NCBI RefSeq assembly: GCF_900182555.1
Contig: NZ_FXTH01000001.1
Span: 372,001-436,000, forward strand
Direction: 5' to 3'
Length of the DNA stretch: 64,000 bases
Source: Fodinibius sediminis
GTDB lineage: Bacteria > Bacteroidota > Rhodothermia > Balneolales > Balneolaceae
Position numbers and translations under genes: made by a program. The notes beneath the pieces are model-generated. The model did no database searches, was not told the DNA's origin, and saw only the letters and a list, made by a program, of their open reading frames with translations. This document shows positions 55,913 through 64,000 of the stretch, piece by piece (the stretch's first letter is position 1; each line of letters starts with the position of its first letter).

Positions 55913-56269
55913 TTATTTATCTTTTGAAAGATCGAGAGAGGTATTGATCACAATCCCCTTTAGGGCGTTAATTTTTTCTTCTTGATGATGTTCTTGAGCT
56001 AAATTGGAGGCTTTAATCAAAATTGTATTGAATTCATCACTTCCTGCTAAATCTTCGAGCTTTATTTTATCCTGTTCTTCAAGTCTTAAAAGACGAAGAG
56101 AGATATCTTTTATCCATTCCTCCCTTCTTTGTATATAAAGAGGTTTAGAAATTGCAGTAAAGGTCTTATAAGCTAGATTGCCAAAAGGGACAAGGTTAGA
56201 TACAAGCTCAATGGTTTGATGTCTTGCCTCACTTTGTAACTCTTCTCTTTTGTCTCTACGAGAATTCAT
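55913..56269 (-). CDS. unknown protein, 5' half of a split gene
   Basis: 118 residues. Helical, with a weakly hydrophobic stretch (LVSNLVPFGNLAYKTFTAI, near residues 24-42). Ends in LDLSKDK then TAA-ATG into the next ORF. I cannot assign a domain. Begins 32 nt after the membrane-anchored unknown protein. Confidence 0.6.
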   Translation of the reverse strand: MNSRRDKREELQSEARHQTIELVSNLVPFGNLAYKTFTAISKPLYIQRREEWIKDISLRLLRLEEQDKIKLEDLAGSDEFNTILIKASNLAQEHHQEEKINALKGIVINTSLDLSKDK

Positions 56270-56301
56270 TTCAATAAGTATTAATTAAGCAGTTTATAAA
56301 A

Positions 56302-57783
56302 TCACAGACCAACATAATTAAGTATACTTTCCATGTTAATCGCATTAATAATAGCAACTAGAATCATAACAAAGGTAAAGATCAAGATCCAGAACTGTAG
56401 CGTATTGTTAGATTCTGATAGTTTGAGGTTTACTTTAGTAGTAACTAACCTTGATAATCGATCACTAATCCTATTTACTTGTTTGCTGTTAGATTCAATA
56501 GACTCAGCAGTTCTTTTTAAAACTTTTTTCCTGGCCTCTAAAAAACTGAAATCTTCTCCACGTCTCTCTGCTATCAAGTTGAAATCGTACATATCAAATT
56601 CAAAATCTGGTCTATCAATACTTTGAAGTAATTCTCTGGTAAATGGCGATGAATTCATCTGGAGAGCTGAGATTTCATCATCGATAATCTGAAGTTTCTC
56701 CAATGCATCGGCTGGATTCATTGAATCAACTGCTCCCAGTTTATCTCTTACTTTTTTTAACTTTTGATCATACCCAAAGACTAAATCCGTTAGACTCCAA
56801 AAACTTAAGGTCTTACTTAAGTAGTGAAGCCAACTAGAAATACTATCAATTCTCTTATCACCATACATCTTCAACTTTTCTTCAGACAAAACTTTTTCAA
56901 TGTTACCTCCAATGGTTATAGTTGACCGCTTAGCAAGAAATTTTTCATCAATCGTCATATGTAACTCTTTGAGATCGATACTTTTATACACATCATATTC
57001 TGTTTCAAACCCAACTATATTCAAATATGACTCATAAGAATTGTGTGTGTCCGTTAAAGGATCATCATTTTCTAATAATATCAATTCCACTGTTGGATGA
57101 GCTCTCTCCAAAAAATTGGAATCAAACAATCCCGGAAAGTGTGTTGAAATCCAATTCGTACACTTCGTTCTTAAAAATTCTAATTGGAGGTTGTAAGCTT
57201 CTTCTTTCTGATGAATAGGTGCATGATACCTCGTGCCATGCTTAACCTTTTCAGCATAAGTCTCATAATAATCCCTCAATGGTTTTTCTACGGAATTTCT
57301 CAACTCATCGACAAAATGAAATTGAGTTGCTAGTATTGTTGTGCTGGGGACAAACTGGTGTAAATACGAGGAAGCATACTTTACTCCTTCCGGTAAGGGA
57401 GCGTTAAGAAAAGAAGGTACATTGGGTGAATTATCGGGTTTAATAACACCTATATTATACCAACTACTTCGATATCCTGAAGAACGCATAATATTTAATC
57501 GGTCTAAAATATTGCGGTGATGGCTGCGCTCTAACTGATCGACTAAATCTAATTTTTTTATACCATGGATTAAACCTTCGATATAAGAGGGGGGATACGC
57601 TTCAAAAACCCATAGAGATGGCAAGTAAATTCCTATGTCTTCTGAGGGTGTTGATCTTTTATTTTTTTCAGGGTCCCGTTTTCTGATATTTTCTATATCC
57701 TTCTTTACTATTTCATCAATTTCAGAATCTTCACTTCCCAGATAATTTTCAAGTTTGTCTCTATATTTGGAAAATGGATTCAT
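56302..57783 (-). CDS. unknown protein with C-terminal membrane anchor
   Basis: 493 residues. Charged and helical; a predicted coiled coil around 420-455 and one strong membrane helix at about 462-485 (FWILIFTFVMILVAIINAI), followed by ten residues, so it is tail-anchored. No catalytic motif found. Lies between the TIR gene (143 nt upstream) and the split gene. A tail-anchored partner of a TIR effector or a membrane effector of its own is possible; not shown. Confidence 0.65.
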   Translation of the reverse strand: MNPFSKYRDKLENYLGSEDSEIDEIVKKDIENIRKRDPEKNKRSTPSEDIGIYLPSLWVFEAYPPSYIEGLIHGIKKLDLVDQLERSHHRNILDRLNIMRSSGYRSSWYNIGVIKPDNSPNVPSFLNAPLPEGVKYASSYLHQFVPSTTILATQFHFVDELRNSVEKPLRDYYETYAEKVKHGTRYHAPIHQKEEAYNLQLEFLRTKCTNWISTHFPGLFDSNFLERAHPTVELILLENDDPLTDTHNSYESYLNIVGFETEYDVYKSIDLKELHMTIDEKFLAKRSTITIGGNIEKVLSEEKLKMYGDKRIDSISSWLHYLSKTLSFWSLTDLVFGYDQKLKKVRDKLGAVDSMNPADALEKLQIIDDEISALQMNSSPFTRELLQSIDRPDFEFDMYDFNLIAERRGEDFSFLEARKKVLKRTAESIESNSKQVNRISDRLSRLVTTKVNLKLSESNNTLQFWILIFTFVMILVAIINAINMESILNYVGL

Positions 57784-57926
57784 AAATTTAGTTCTATTAA
57801 TTATTCAAACAGCTCGTGAAAAGATTCTTGAAGCAAAAGAATCAGACTATTAATTAAATTCCTGAACAATCAACTGTCTTTTTTCTTGAATTGAATCTGA
57901 CATAATTCTAATCAGTTATGATTTCT

Positions 57927-58868
57927 TTAAAAAGGTAAATCGTCTTCCCACTCTTCGCTTTCTTTCTCTTCAAAGTCAGCCATAGAGACACTCGGCTTGC
58001 CAAAATCATCCATGAATGTGTTGAAAGCTTTTAGCAAATCCGTATCCTGTAGATTCTTGTTGTCAGTTATTCCTAAATGCAATGCTTCAACCTTCTCCTC
58101 GGGAAAATCATCAATTTTACTGATCGCTTTTATACGATTTAAAGCTGCTTCTGAATTGTTTGACATCAAAAATAAATCAGAAAGCTTATTGATCAATTTG
58201 GATCGTGTTTTATCATGACTACTTAGTATCTGAAAAATTCCTTCTGCAACCTGCCCAATTGTTTTATTATTTGCCTGGAATCCCTGAAACTTCCCAATAA
58301 ATCCATAGGGATCCATGTTTTTTCTAACCGGTATAACCAGTACTCCCCGTCCAATAGCAACACCGATCTCCTGATCAGTCCAATTGCTCTCTTTAAATCC
58401 AGGCATTAGAATAGCACATAATGCATCCATTGAGAAAAGCCCCTTCTCAATTTCTTTTTCCCAGAGCTTAGTTGGTTCAATATCTTCGTGAGCTACAAAT
58501 GAACTGATACCATAGGGCTCAAGAGCTCTTTTCAATTGCGTAACCTTCACTTTAAATGAAGAAAGATGACTTAAAAACAACCTGAAATGCCCTGGTTTCC
58601 AGAATGTCGCTTCATCTTCTTCAACAATCGGAGTTTCAGATAAGGCCTTGTGTTTTATATCTAATTCTGATGCTATTTCCAGGACTATGTCATCATCCAC
58701 GCCAGCCAGTACTTCTTTTACATAAACCCATTTACTATTTTGACTTGGCTCGTGATCTGTCGGTATCCCATACTCTGTGAAATAGGCATCAATATCCATA
58801 AAAGTCATTCTCTCTTGAAGCTCACGACCAATAATACTAATCAGCTCTCTTTTTTCTAACTTATTCAT
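57927..58868 (-). CDS. TIR-domain effector in the type I RM operon
   Basis: 313 residues from ATG 58868 (a TTG two codons before is open). N-terminal 75 residues: a helical domain, EKRELISIIGRELQERMTF and VYVKEVLAGVDDDIVLEIASEL in outline, like the small helical domains in front of other bacterial TIRs. TIR domain about 90-215: FRLFLSHLSSFKVKVTQLKRALEPYGI, AHEDIEPTKLWEKEIEKGL, MPGFKESNWTDQEIGVAIGRG, VIPVRK in outline; the Glu in WTDQEIG is the likely catalytic residue. Overlaps hsdS by 8 nt, so it is part of the RM operon. Probable NAD-degrading effector. Confidence 0.83.
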   Translation of the reverse strand: MNKLEKRELISIIGRELQERMTFMDIDAYFTEYGIPTDHEPSQNSKWVYVKEVLAGVDDDIVLEIASELDIKHKALSETPIVEEDEATFWKPGHFRLFLSHLSSFKVKVTQLKRALEPYGISSFVAHEDIEPTKLWEKEIEKGLFSMDALCAILMPGFKESNWTDQEIGVAIGRGVLVIPVRKNMDPYGFIGKFQGFQANNKTIGQVAEGIFQILSSHDKTRSKLINKLSDLFLMSNNSEAALNRIKAISKIDDFPEEKVEALHLGITDNKNLQDTDLLKAFNTFMDDFGKPSVSMADFEEKESEEWEDDLPF

Positions 58869-60078
58869 AGTCAAAAGCTCTTTGCATCAACGATGAAAAA
58901 AGTTCCTTAGACTTCTCTTCTGACTTTTCAAGAGCTGATCTTTCTTCAATAATTCGCTGCCTAATTGCGCTGAACTTTTTTTGACGCTCCAGACTAGGGA
59001 CAAGTACCTTAATTTTCTTGACCTCCTTCATGCTCACATTAGGCTGCAAAGAGGTTGAGGCATATCTTTCGATCTCTCGCTTGAAATGTTGTGTATAGAT
59101 AAATGATGTAATATAATCTTCCGTAACTTTATCGCTGTCTACACGAATTCTAGCAACCCTTTGATTCAATAGAGCTGGCAAGTCATCTTCATGTACAACC
59201 ACTGCCTTAACTGCATCGAGACTATTAATGATTGGACGCGTTAGTGCCAACAATATGTCTCCCTCTTCCAAAGAGTACCTCTCATGCTCTTCCAAATATG
59301 ATGAAGGTAAATACTGTACTTCTGACCAATCTATATCTATGTAATGGACATTGCCAATTTTAACAACCTTTATACCATCCTCAGCATCATCAATAAAATT
59401 ATCACTTTTGAAGGCATATCCTCCCTGCATATCAACCAAGTCACCAAATTCTACTTCGGTTAAGCCTTTTGGATTAGTCACTGGATCTCCAAACATATCT
59501 AAAAATATGCTCTGGATTAGCCAGTCATAGCGATTTTGCATTTCATCATCGATATCGATAAGCCGTTGAACCTGATCTAGTTGAGTCGCAATTTCGTTTT
59601 GTCTTTTTACTTCCGGAAGTGGGATTTTCGTATTTTTTAAGTACCTATTTAGTTCAAGGTTTCGAATTCCAGTAGTTTTATTTTGGTATAATTCACTTTG
59701 ACCTTTCAAATATGAATGGAGCAACCCATAATGGACATATTTTGGAACCACACTTTTCTTTGGTCTTAAAGCACTAGTAAAATTACTAAAGAGATATTTA
59801 TCCCCATTTTGAATATCAAAAAAAACGACCCTACCTACAGGTTGGTTTTTGCTACCTCCAGACTTTTCAATGATTATGTCACCAGGTTTGAGTTTCTTTT
59901 CCTTAATTTTCTCTTCAGAAATCTTCCGATAAGCAATATCCTCTAAATCGATGCGTCCATCTCCTGAAAAATTGGTATTCCTTATAACTGGAACACCTTC
60001 ACATTCTTCTTCAGGCTCGTCTCCCCATTCACCACTTACAGGATCCTCAATAATTTCTGAAACTTTGACCCTCTTCAT
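58861..60078 (-). CDS. hsdS: type I specificity subunit HsdS
   Basis: 405 residues, two target-recognition domains (about 1-140 and 195-345), each followed by a conserved helix (PLPEVKRQNEIATQLDQVQRLIDI and VPSLERQKKFSAIRQRIIEERS in outline). It dictates the sequence methylated and restricted. ATGA overlap with hsdM and 8-nt overlap with the TIR gene. Confidence 0.92.
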   Translation of the reverse strand: MKRVKVSEIIEDPVSGEWGDEPEEECEGVPVIRNTNFSGDGRIDLEDIAYRKISEEKIKEKKLKPGDIIIEKSGGSKNQPVGRVVFFDIQNGDKYLFSNFTSALRPKKSVVPKYVHYGLLHSYLKGQSELYQNKTTGIRNLELNRYLKNTKIPLPEVKRQNEIATQLDQVQRLIDIDDEMQNRYDWLIQSIFLDMFGDPVTNPKGLTEVEFGDLVDMQGGYAFKSDNFIDDAEDGIKVVKIGNVHYIDIDWSEVQYLPSSYLEEHERYSLEEGDILLALTRPIINSLDAVKAVVVHEDDLPALLNQRVARIRVDSDKVTEDYITSFIYTQHFKREIERYASTSLQPNVSMKEVKKIKVLVPSLERQKKFSAIRQRIIEERSALEKSEEKSKELFSSLMQRAFDYE

Positions 60079-61550
60079 ATCAATTCCTCCAGTTCATCTA
60101 ATATTTTTATTCTCTCCTCTGCCAATTGTCTAAGCCCTACACTCCCATTTGTTCCATTTATAATGTTTTTGGGATTTTCATATTCAACCTTTTCATATTC
60201 CTGTTCTTTATAACGACTAATAGACAAATCGTACTTTTGTTTGACAATTTCTTCTTTGGATACTAAAAAACTTTGATCTGTACGTTTTCGATTTTTTTCT
60301 TTATCAATATTTCTAAATCGATTTAGGATATCGGGGATATCATTTTCATCAGTTTTTTCTCTTTTATCATCTAAGGAAAACCCATCTGCTTTCATATCAT
60401 AAAACCAAACATCATCGGTTCCACCCGATTCAGTTTTCGTAAAGAGAATTACAGCAGTACTTACATTTGCATAAGGTTTAAATACCCCACTTGGCATTGA
60501 AACAATTGCATTTAGTTGTTGTTCATCAACTAAGATTCTACGAATTTTCTTGTGGGCCTTTGATTTTCCAAATAGAACCCCTTCTGGAACTACTACAGCA
60601 GCACGCCCACCTGTTTTGAGTGCTTTTAAAAATAAAGCAAGGAAGAGCAACTCTGTCTTTTTAGTTTTTGTGGTCTGTAGCAAATCAGTAGCGACACTAT
60701 CATAATCGAGAGACCCCTTAAAAGGTGGATTAGCTAATATTAGGTCATACTTTTTTCGCAATTTATCAGTTTCAGTAGATAACGAATCTTTATAATCAAC
60801 CGTCGCCCCCTCAAAACCGTGCATAACCATATTCATATTTCCAATCCGCAACATGCTTCGGTCAAAATCATAGCCGGTAAACATATCCGATTTGAAGTGT
60901 TTGCGCACCTTTTCATTGATCATGTCCTGTGCATGATTCTCTCGGATGTATTCTCCGGCAGCCACTAAGAATCCAGCCGTACCACAGGCAGGATCAGCAA
61001 TCTTATCAAGAGGTTTGGGCTGTGTCAACTCCACCATCATTTTAATGATATGACGAGGGGTTCTAAACTGCCCGTTTTGTCCTGCCGTATTCAGCTTGGA
61101 GAGCATATATTCATAGATATCGCCCTTTGTGTCTCGGTTTTTCATGTCAAGCTGATCAATTAGCTCAACTACACGAGACAAAGTGGAAGCTTTGGGGAAC
61201 ATAAAAATGGCTCCTTCCATATGCTTGCGATAGGTATCCCCGTTTTTGCCACCCAATTCTTTAATAAAAGGGAATACTTCATCCCGAATACGCTCAAACA
61301 TCGCCTTTGGATCGAGCTCTTTAATATTGCGCCAGCGCAAATGTTCTTCATCCGGTCCAAAAGTTGGATTTTTTATGGGTTCCCCCGTACGTTCTGCTTT
61401 CTTCTCTTGGCGAAGCTGTTTGTCATCTAATCCTTTGATAAAAAGTAAATATGTAAGCTGCTCGATAACCGTCAGCGGATTTGAGATCCCCGCCGTCCAC
61501 AGGGTCTCCCAAATTTTGTCAACTTTATTGCGAATTTCTCCTGTAAGCAT
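60075..61550 (-). CDS. hsdM: type I methyltransferase HsdM
   Basis: 491 residues. N-terminal helical HsdM_N domain, SAM site DPACGTAGFLVAAGEY near 185 and catalytic ANPPFKG near 275 (N6-adenine type). Ends ATGA onto hsdS. It starts 20 nt after the SMC-like ATPase, so all probably form one operon. Confidence 0.95.
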   Translation of the reverse strand: MLTGEIRNKVDKIWETLWTAGISNPLTVIEQLTYLLFIKGLDDKQLRQEKKAERTGEPIKNPTFGPDEEHLRWRNIKELDPKAMFERIRDEVFPFIKELGGKNGDTYRKHMEGAIFMFPKASTLSRVVELIDQLDMKNRDTKGDIYEYMLSKLNTAGQNGQFRTPRHIIKMMVELTQPKPLDKIADPACGTAGFLVAAGEYIRENHAQDMINEKVRKHFKSDMFTGYDFDRSMLRIGNMNMVMHGFEGATVDYKDSLSTETDKLRKKYDLILANPPFKGSLDYDSVATDLLQTTKTKKTELLFLALFLKALKTGGRAAVVVPEGVLFGKSKAHKKIRRILVDEQQLNAIVSMPSGVFKPYANVSTAVILFTKTESGGTDDVWFYDMKADGFSLDDKREKTDENDIPDILNRFRNIDKEKNRKRTDQSFLVSKEEIVKQKYDLSISRYKEQEYEKVEYENPKNIINGTNGSVGLRQLAEERIKILDELEELI

Positions 61551-61570
61551 GTAATACCTGGTTTATAGCT

Positions 61571-64000
61571 TTACTCTAGTTCTATTAAATTTTCTACTTC
61601 CAAAACATCCTGGTAATAGGGATGGCAGGTGAATATAAGTACTTGGTGCTCTTCCGCAAACTTCTGCAACGCACTCGCCGCCTGCTTGCGACGGTCCGGA
61701 TCCATATCTACCATAGGATCATCAAGTACTAACAAACTCGATTGGTCATTTAAGAAATATTCGGAAGCCGTTAACTTCCAAGCTAGTGCTGTAAGGTCTT
61801 TGGTCCCGTGTGAAAGTTTTTCAAAAGTCAATGCCGTCTGTTCAGGAGTTAAAAACGCATCGGGCAACTCACCATCCTGCTTAACCTCCTGAAATCTACC
61901 ATCGCTCATCTCACCAAGCCAACCTGTAAATGACTCTACCAAAGGCTGGTAGGTTTCATCTTCCAAACCAGCTAAGATATCAGTTGTTTCCTCCTTAACC
62001 TTAGCAATACTCTCAGCTTTCTGCTTAATCCTTTCAAAATTTGATGTTAGCTCATTGACTACCTCCTCGTACTCATCTGAACTCTCCTGAGGCGCGCCGC
62101 CGTTAAGCTCGGCAAGCTCTTCTCTTAGGTCTCCTCTCTGCTCCTTAAGGTCATCAATTGAACCATCCAGAGAACCCAGATAATTATTAAAGGCCTTAAC
62201 TGAATCGAACTGCTCCGGCAAATCAGGAAGTTCTTCAAGGCGGCCTTCAATTTCTTTTTTGGAACTGGTCAGATCCGCTCTTTCAGAAAACAGATTATCA
62301 ATATCATCATCGTACTCATCCTTCCAAGTGCTGAGGGCTTCACGCATTTTGTCCAGTTCATTCTTCAACTCTCTGCGCTTTTCCTGCAACTGGTCACGCT
62401 CTTCTTGTATAACGCCCAACTCACGTACACCTTCGACATCACCGGCCTCTTCCAGCTTGGTTTTAAGATCTTCATACTCATCATCCCCCAGCTCGTCCTT
62501 AAACTGTCGGGTCGCCTGATTTAGCCTTTTCTTGTAATCTTCATAGAGCTTGTTATCGGAAACAGCATCTTCAAAGTCCTTAACTTCCAGTTTTTCCAAT
62601 TTTCCTTTGAGCTGCTCCTCCTTAGCCTCAAGCTCTTCGATAACGGATTCCAAGTCATCTGTCGAAGACTTAACTGTTAGCTGAAGGGTATCAGTTTTAA
62701 GAGTAACAAACCCTTCCTTTTCTACCTCTAAATCTTCTCCTTTTGAAATTTCCCAGCTAGCTTCCTCCCCATCAATATTACTGACTGTTATTTCAGTATC
62801 TTGAAGGGCCGTAACGGAAAGCTTGAGTTTAGATGCTCTTATTGTGGTACGCAGATCCCGTATTGTACCTTTTAACTCCCTTAGCTCAGCAATATCCTTT
62901 TCGGTAATCTCCTTAGCTTCTTCCAGGTCTTTTCTTGCCTCCTTGATCCGATTTTCTAGCTGGCTGAGTTTCTCTACTCTTTGCTTCAGATTCTCAATCT
63001 TTGATTTTTTTGCAGCCTTTTGTTGCTCTTCGGCTAAATCGTCTAACTGCTCATTCAGTTCTTCAAGTTCTGGAGTCAGGTTCTCGATTTTATCTTCATA
63101 AACAGGCCACTTCTTAGCAATCTCTTTAACCCGACCAAACTTTTCCTCAATGGTCTCAAGCTTACTCTCCAATACTTCTCGCTGTTGCAACTCTTCCTGG
63201 ATCGGTGATAGGTTACTGTATTCTTGCTCTTTTTCACTCAACTCAGCATTTAATTCTTCGAGTTGGCTATTGAGCTCATCCAGCTGCTCTTCATAGGAAA
63301 TGATTTTGTCATAATGCTTCCGAGCGTTTGCCTTTTGATACCAAGCTTCAAGCACTACTCCAACACCCTGTTGCCAGGGGTTTTGAACTCCTCTGTCTCG
63401 GCCACTTGAATCTTTTTGAGGATAGTTTTTATCTCGATCCCATTTACCAAAGTACGTCTTAAATTCTGATTCCACTTTCTCACGGAATTTATCAACTGAC
63501 ATTCCTCCGGCTTCCATCACATTCTGACGCAATACATCACTGAGCTCCTGCTGTACTTCAGAATGCTGATCCATACGCTCCATAATCTCATGCAATCCAG
63601 ACTGACGAGACATCATAACCTCTCTTACCGTTGAAGGACTTGCAGGAATCAGACTTTCAATAATACTTTGTACATTATCTTCGTCATTAACTTCAGTACC
63701 AGCCGGTTTAATTAGTGTAGCCTCCCCATTACGAAGCCCTGGCCTCCACGTCTTTCTGATTTCATAACAAGTATCAGGATCACTTTTATAAATCATAAGC
63801 GTAACCCTGATAACATCTCCACCAATCGGTAAAAATGGATCCATTTTATCATCAAAATCTCGACTCGTTAAATTTGATGATGTCAAAAGCCCATGGTGAA
63901 TCGCATGAAAAATCGTTGACTTTCCAACTTCGTTGGGACCCAATACAAGGTTTAGTCCGTCAGTCAGATTCACTTCTTTCTCTTGAATACCTGCAAATGG
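61571..64000 (-). CDS. SbcC/YhaN-like AAA ATPase (5' end outside window)
   Basis: At least 809 residues, open to the window edge; the frame reads PFAGIQEKEV before the first listed start, so only about ten residues are missing. Walker A LGPNEVGKST, long coiled coils with Glu/Leu heptads at about 220-340 and 420-720, ABC signature LSHGTKDLTAL and Walker B LLVLDDPMVDMD near the C-terminus, then FTCHPYY. Members work with a nuclease (SbcD/YhaO-like) that should lie upstream, out of the window. 20 nt before hsdM on the same strand: likely in the same defence operon. Confidence 0.82.
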   Translation of the reverse strand, partial: PFAGIQEKEVNLTDGLNLVLGPNEVGKSTIFHAIHHGLLTSSNLTSRDFDDKMDPFLPIGGDVIRVTLMIYKSDPDTCYEIRKTWRPGLRNGEATLIKPAGTEVNDEDNVQSIIESLIPASPSTVREVMMSRQSGLHEIMERMDQHSEVQQELSDVLRQNVMEAGGMSVDKFREKVESEFKTYFGKWDRDKNYPQKDSSGRDRGVQNPWQQGVGVVLEAWYQKANARKHYDKIISYEEQLDELNSQLEELNAELSEKEQEYSNLSPIQEELQQREVLESKLETIEEKFGRVKEIAKKWPVYEDKIENLTPELEELNEQLDDLAEEQQKAAKKSKIENLKQRVEKLSQLENRIKEARKDLEEAKEITEKDIAELRELKGTIRDLRTTIRASKLKLSVTALQDTEITVSNIDGEEASWEISKGEDLEVEKEGFVTLKTDTLQLTVKSSTDDLESVIEELEAKEEQLKGKLEKLEVKDFEDAVSDNKLYEDYKKRLNQATRQFKDELGDDEYEDLKTKLEEAGDVEGVRELGVIQEERDQLQEKRRELKNELDKMREALSTWKDEYDDDIDNLFSERADLTSSKKEIEGRLEELPDLPEQFDSVKAFNNYLGSLDGSIDDLKEQRGDLREELAELNGGAPQESSDEYEEVVNELTSNFERIKQKAESIAKVKEETTDILAGLEDETYQPLVESFTGWLGEMSDGRFQEVKQDGELPDAFLTPEQTALTFEKLSHGTKDLTALAWKLTASEYFLNDQSSLLVLDDPMVDMDPDRRKQAASALQKFAEEHQVLIFTCHPYYQDVLEVENLIELE

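Larger units (their letters stand above)
48183..64000. mobile_element. IE2: probable second tandem integrative element (partial)
   Basis: After the core come a terminator hairpin and paired 8-bp repeats at the same 86-nt distance as in IE1. The genes are AT-rich and defence-related, all on the - strand. No integrase is in the window; by analogy it would lie near the far right end, followed by another copy of the 43-bp core. Confidence 0.65.

Overview
The window comes from a bacterial chromosome, probably of the Bacteroidota/Balneolota group (inference). The evidence is a promoter of the TTG...TAnnTTTG type in front of the tRNA gene, weak ribosome binding sites, and the housekeeping gene set. 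The first 13.5 kb (visibly GC-richer) is ordinary core genome: marC, type III pantothenate kinase (coaX), a DinB-fold protein, a sodium/alanine-type symporter, a family 2 glycosyltransferase, an exported ankyrin protein, ruvC, ruvA, a PhoB/PhoR-like two-component pair, a small lipoprotein, a mannose-1-phosphate guanylyltransferase, a PhnP-like hydrolase, an outer-membrane protein, glutathione peroxidase, apaG and tRNA-Asp(GTC).

The 3' half of that tRNA-Asp is the left end of an AT-rich integrative element of about 34.7 kb (IE1, 13458-48182). A perfect 43-bp copy of the tRNA 3' end at 48140-48182 is its right end. IE1 carries a tyrosine integrase beside the right end, an AlpA-like excisionase, a primase/helicase-like replication protein, a MOBP-like relaxase with MobC and a candidate oriT, and a truncated ParA. 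Its cargo is mostly anti-phage: (i) a five-gene operon of DUF4365-TPR, MBL-fold hydrolase, trypsin-NACHT STAND protein and two small paralogous proteins (Avs1-like); (ii) AbiE-type toxin/antitoxin genes with a duplicated nested-palindrome operator; (iii) a Vsr/DUF559-type nuclease; (iv) a type IIG restriction-modification enzyme in an operon with a nuclease-STAND ATPase; (v) small antitoxin-like genes; (vi) a large surface lipoprotein made of 22 BspA/DUF285 repeats.

The sequence right of 48182 looks like the left end of a second, tandem integrative element (IE2) in the same tRNA site. After the core repeat it has the same terminator-like hairpin, and at exactly the same distance (86 nt) a pair of 8-bp direct repeats with 11-bp period, of different sequence (GGTACTAG in IE1, GGGACAAC in IE2). 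IE2 runs out of the window. It carries an AbiEi/AbiEii pair, two adjacent TIR-fold-like proteins, and a type I restriction system (hsdM-hsdS ... hsdR). A TIR-domain protein, a membrane-anchored unknown protein and a split unknown gene sit between hsdS and hsdR, and an SMC/SbcC-like ATPase lies upstream of hsdM.

The two elements together form a layered defence island. The least explained parts are the two small paralogs behind the Avs1-like STAND gene, the TIR/membrane-protein genes embedded in the type I operon, and the in-frame stop that splits one of these genes into two contiguous ORFs. All family names are from reading the sequence; no database search was possible.
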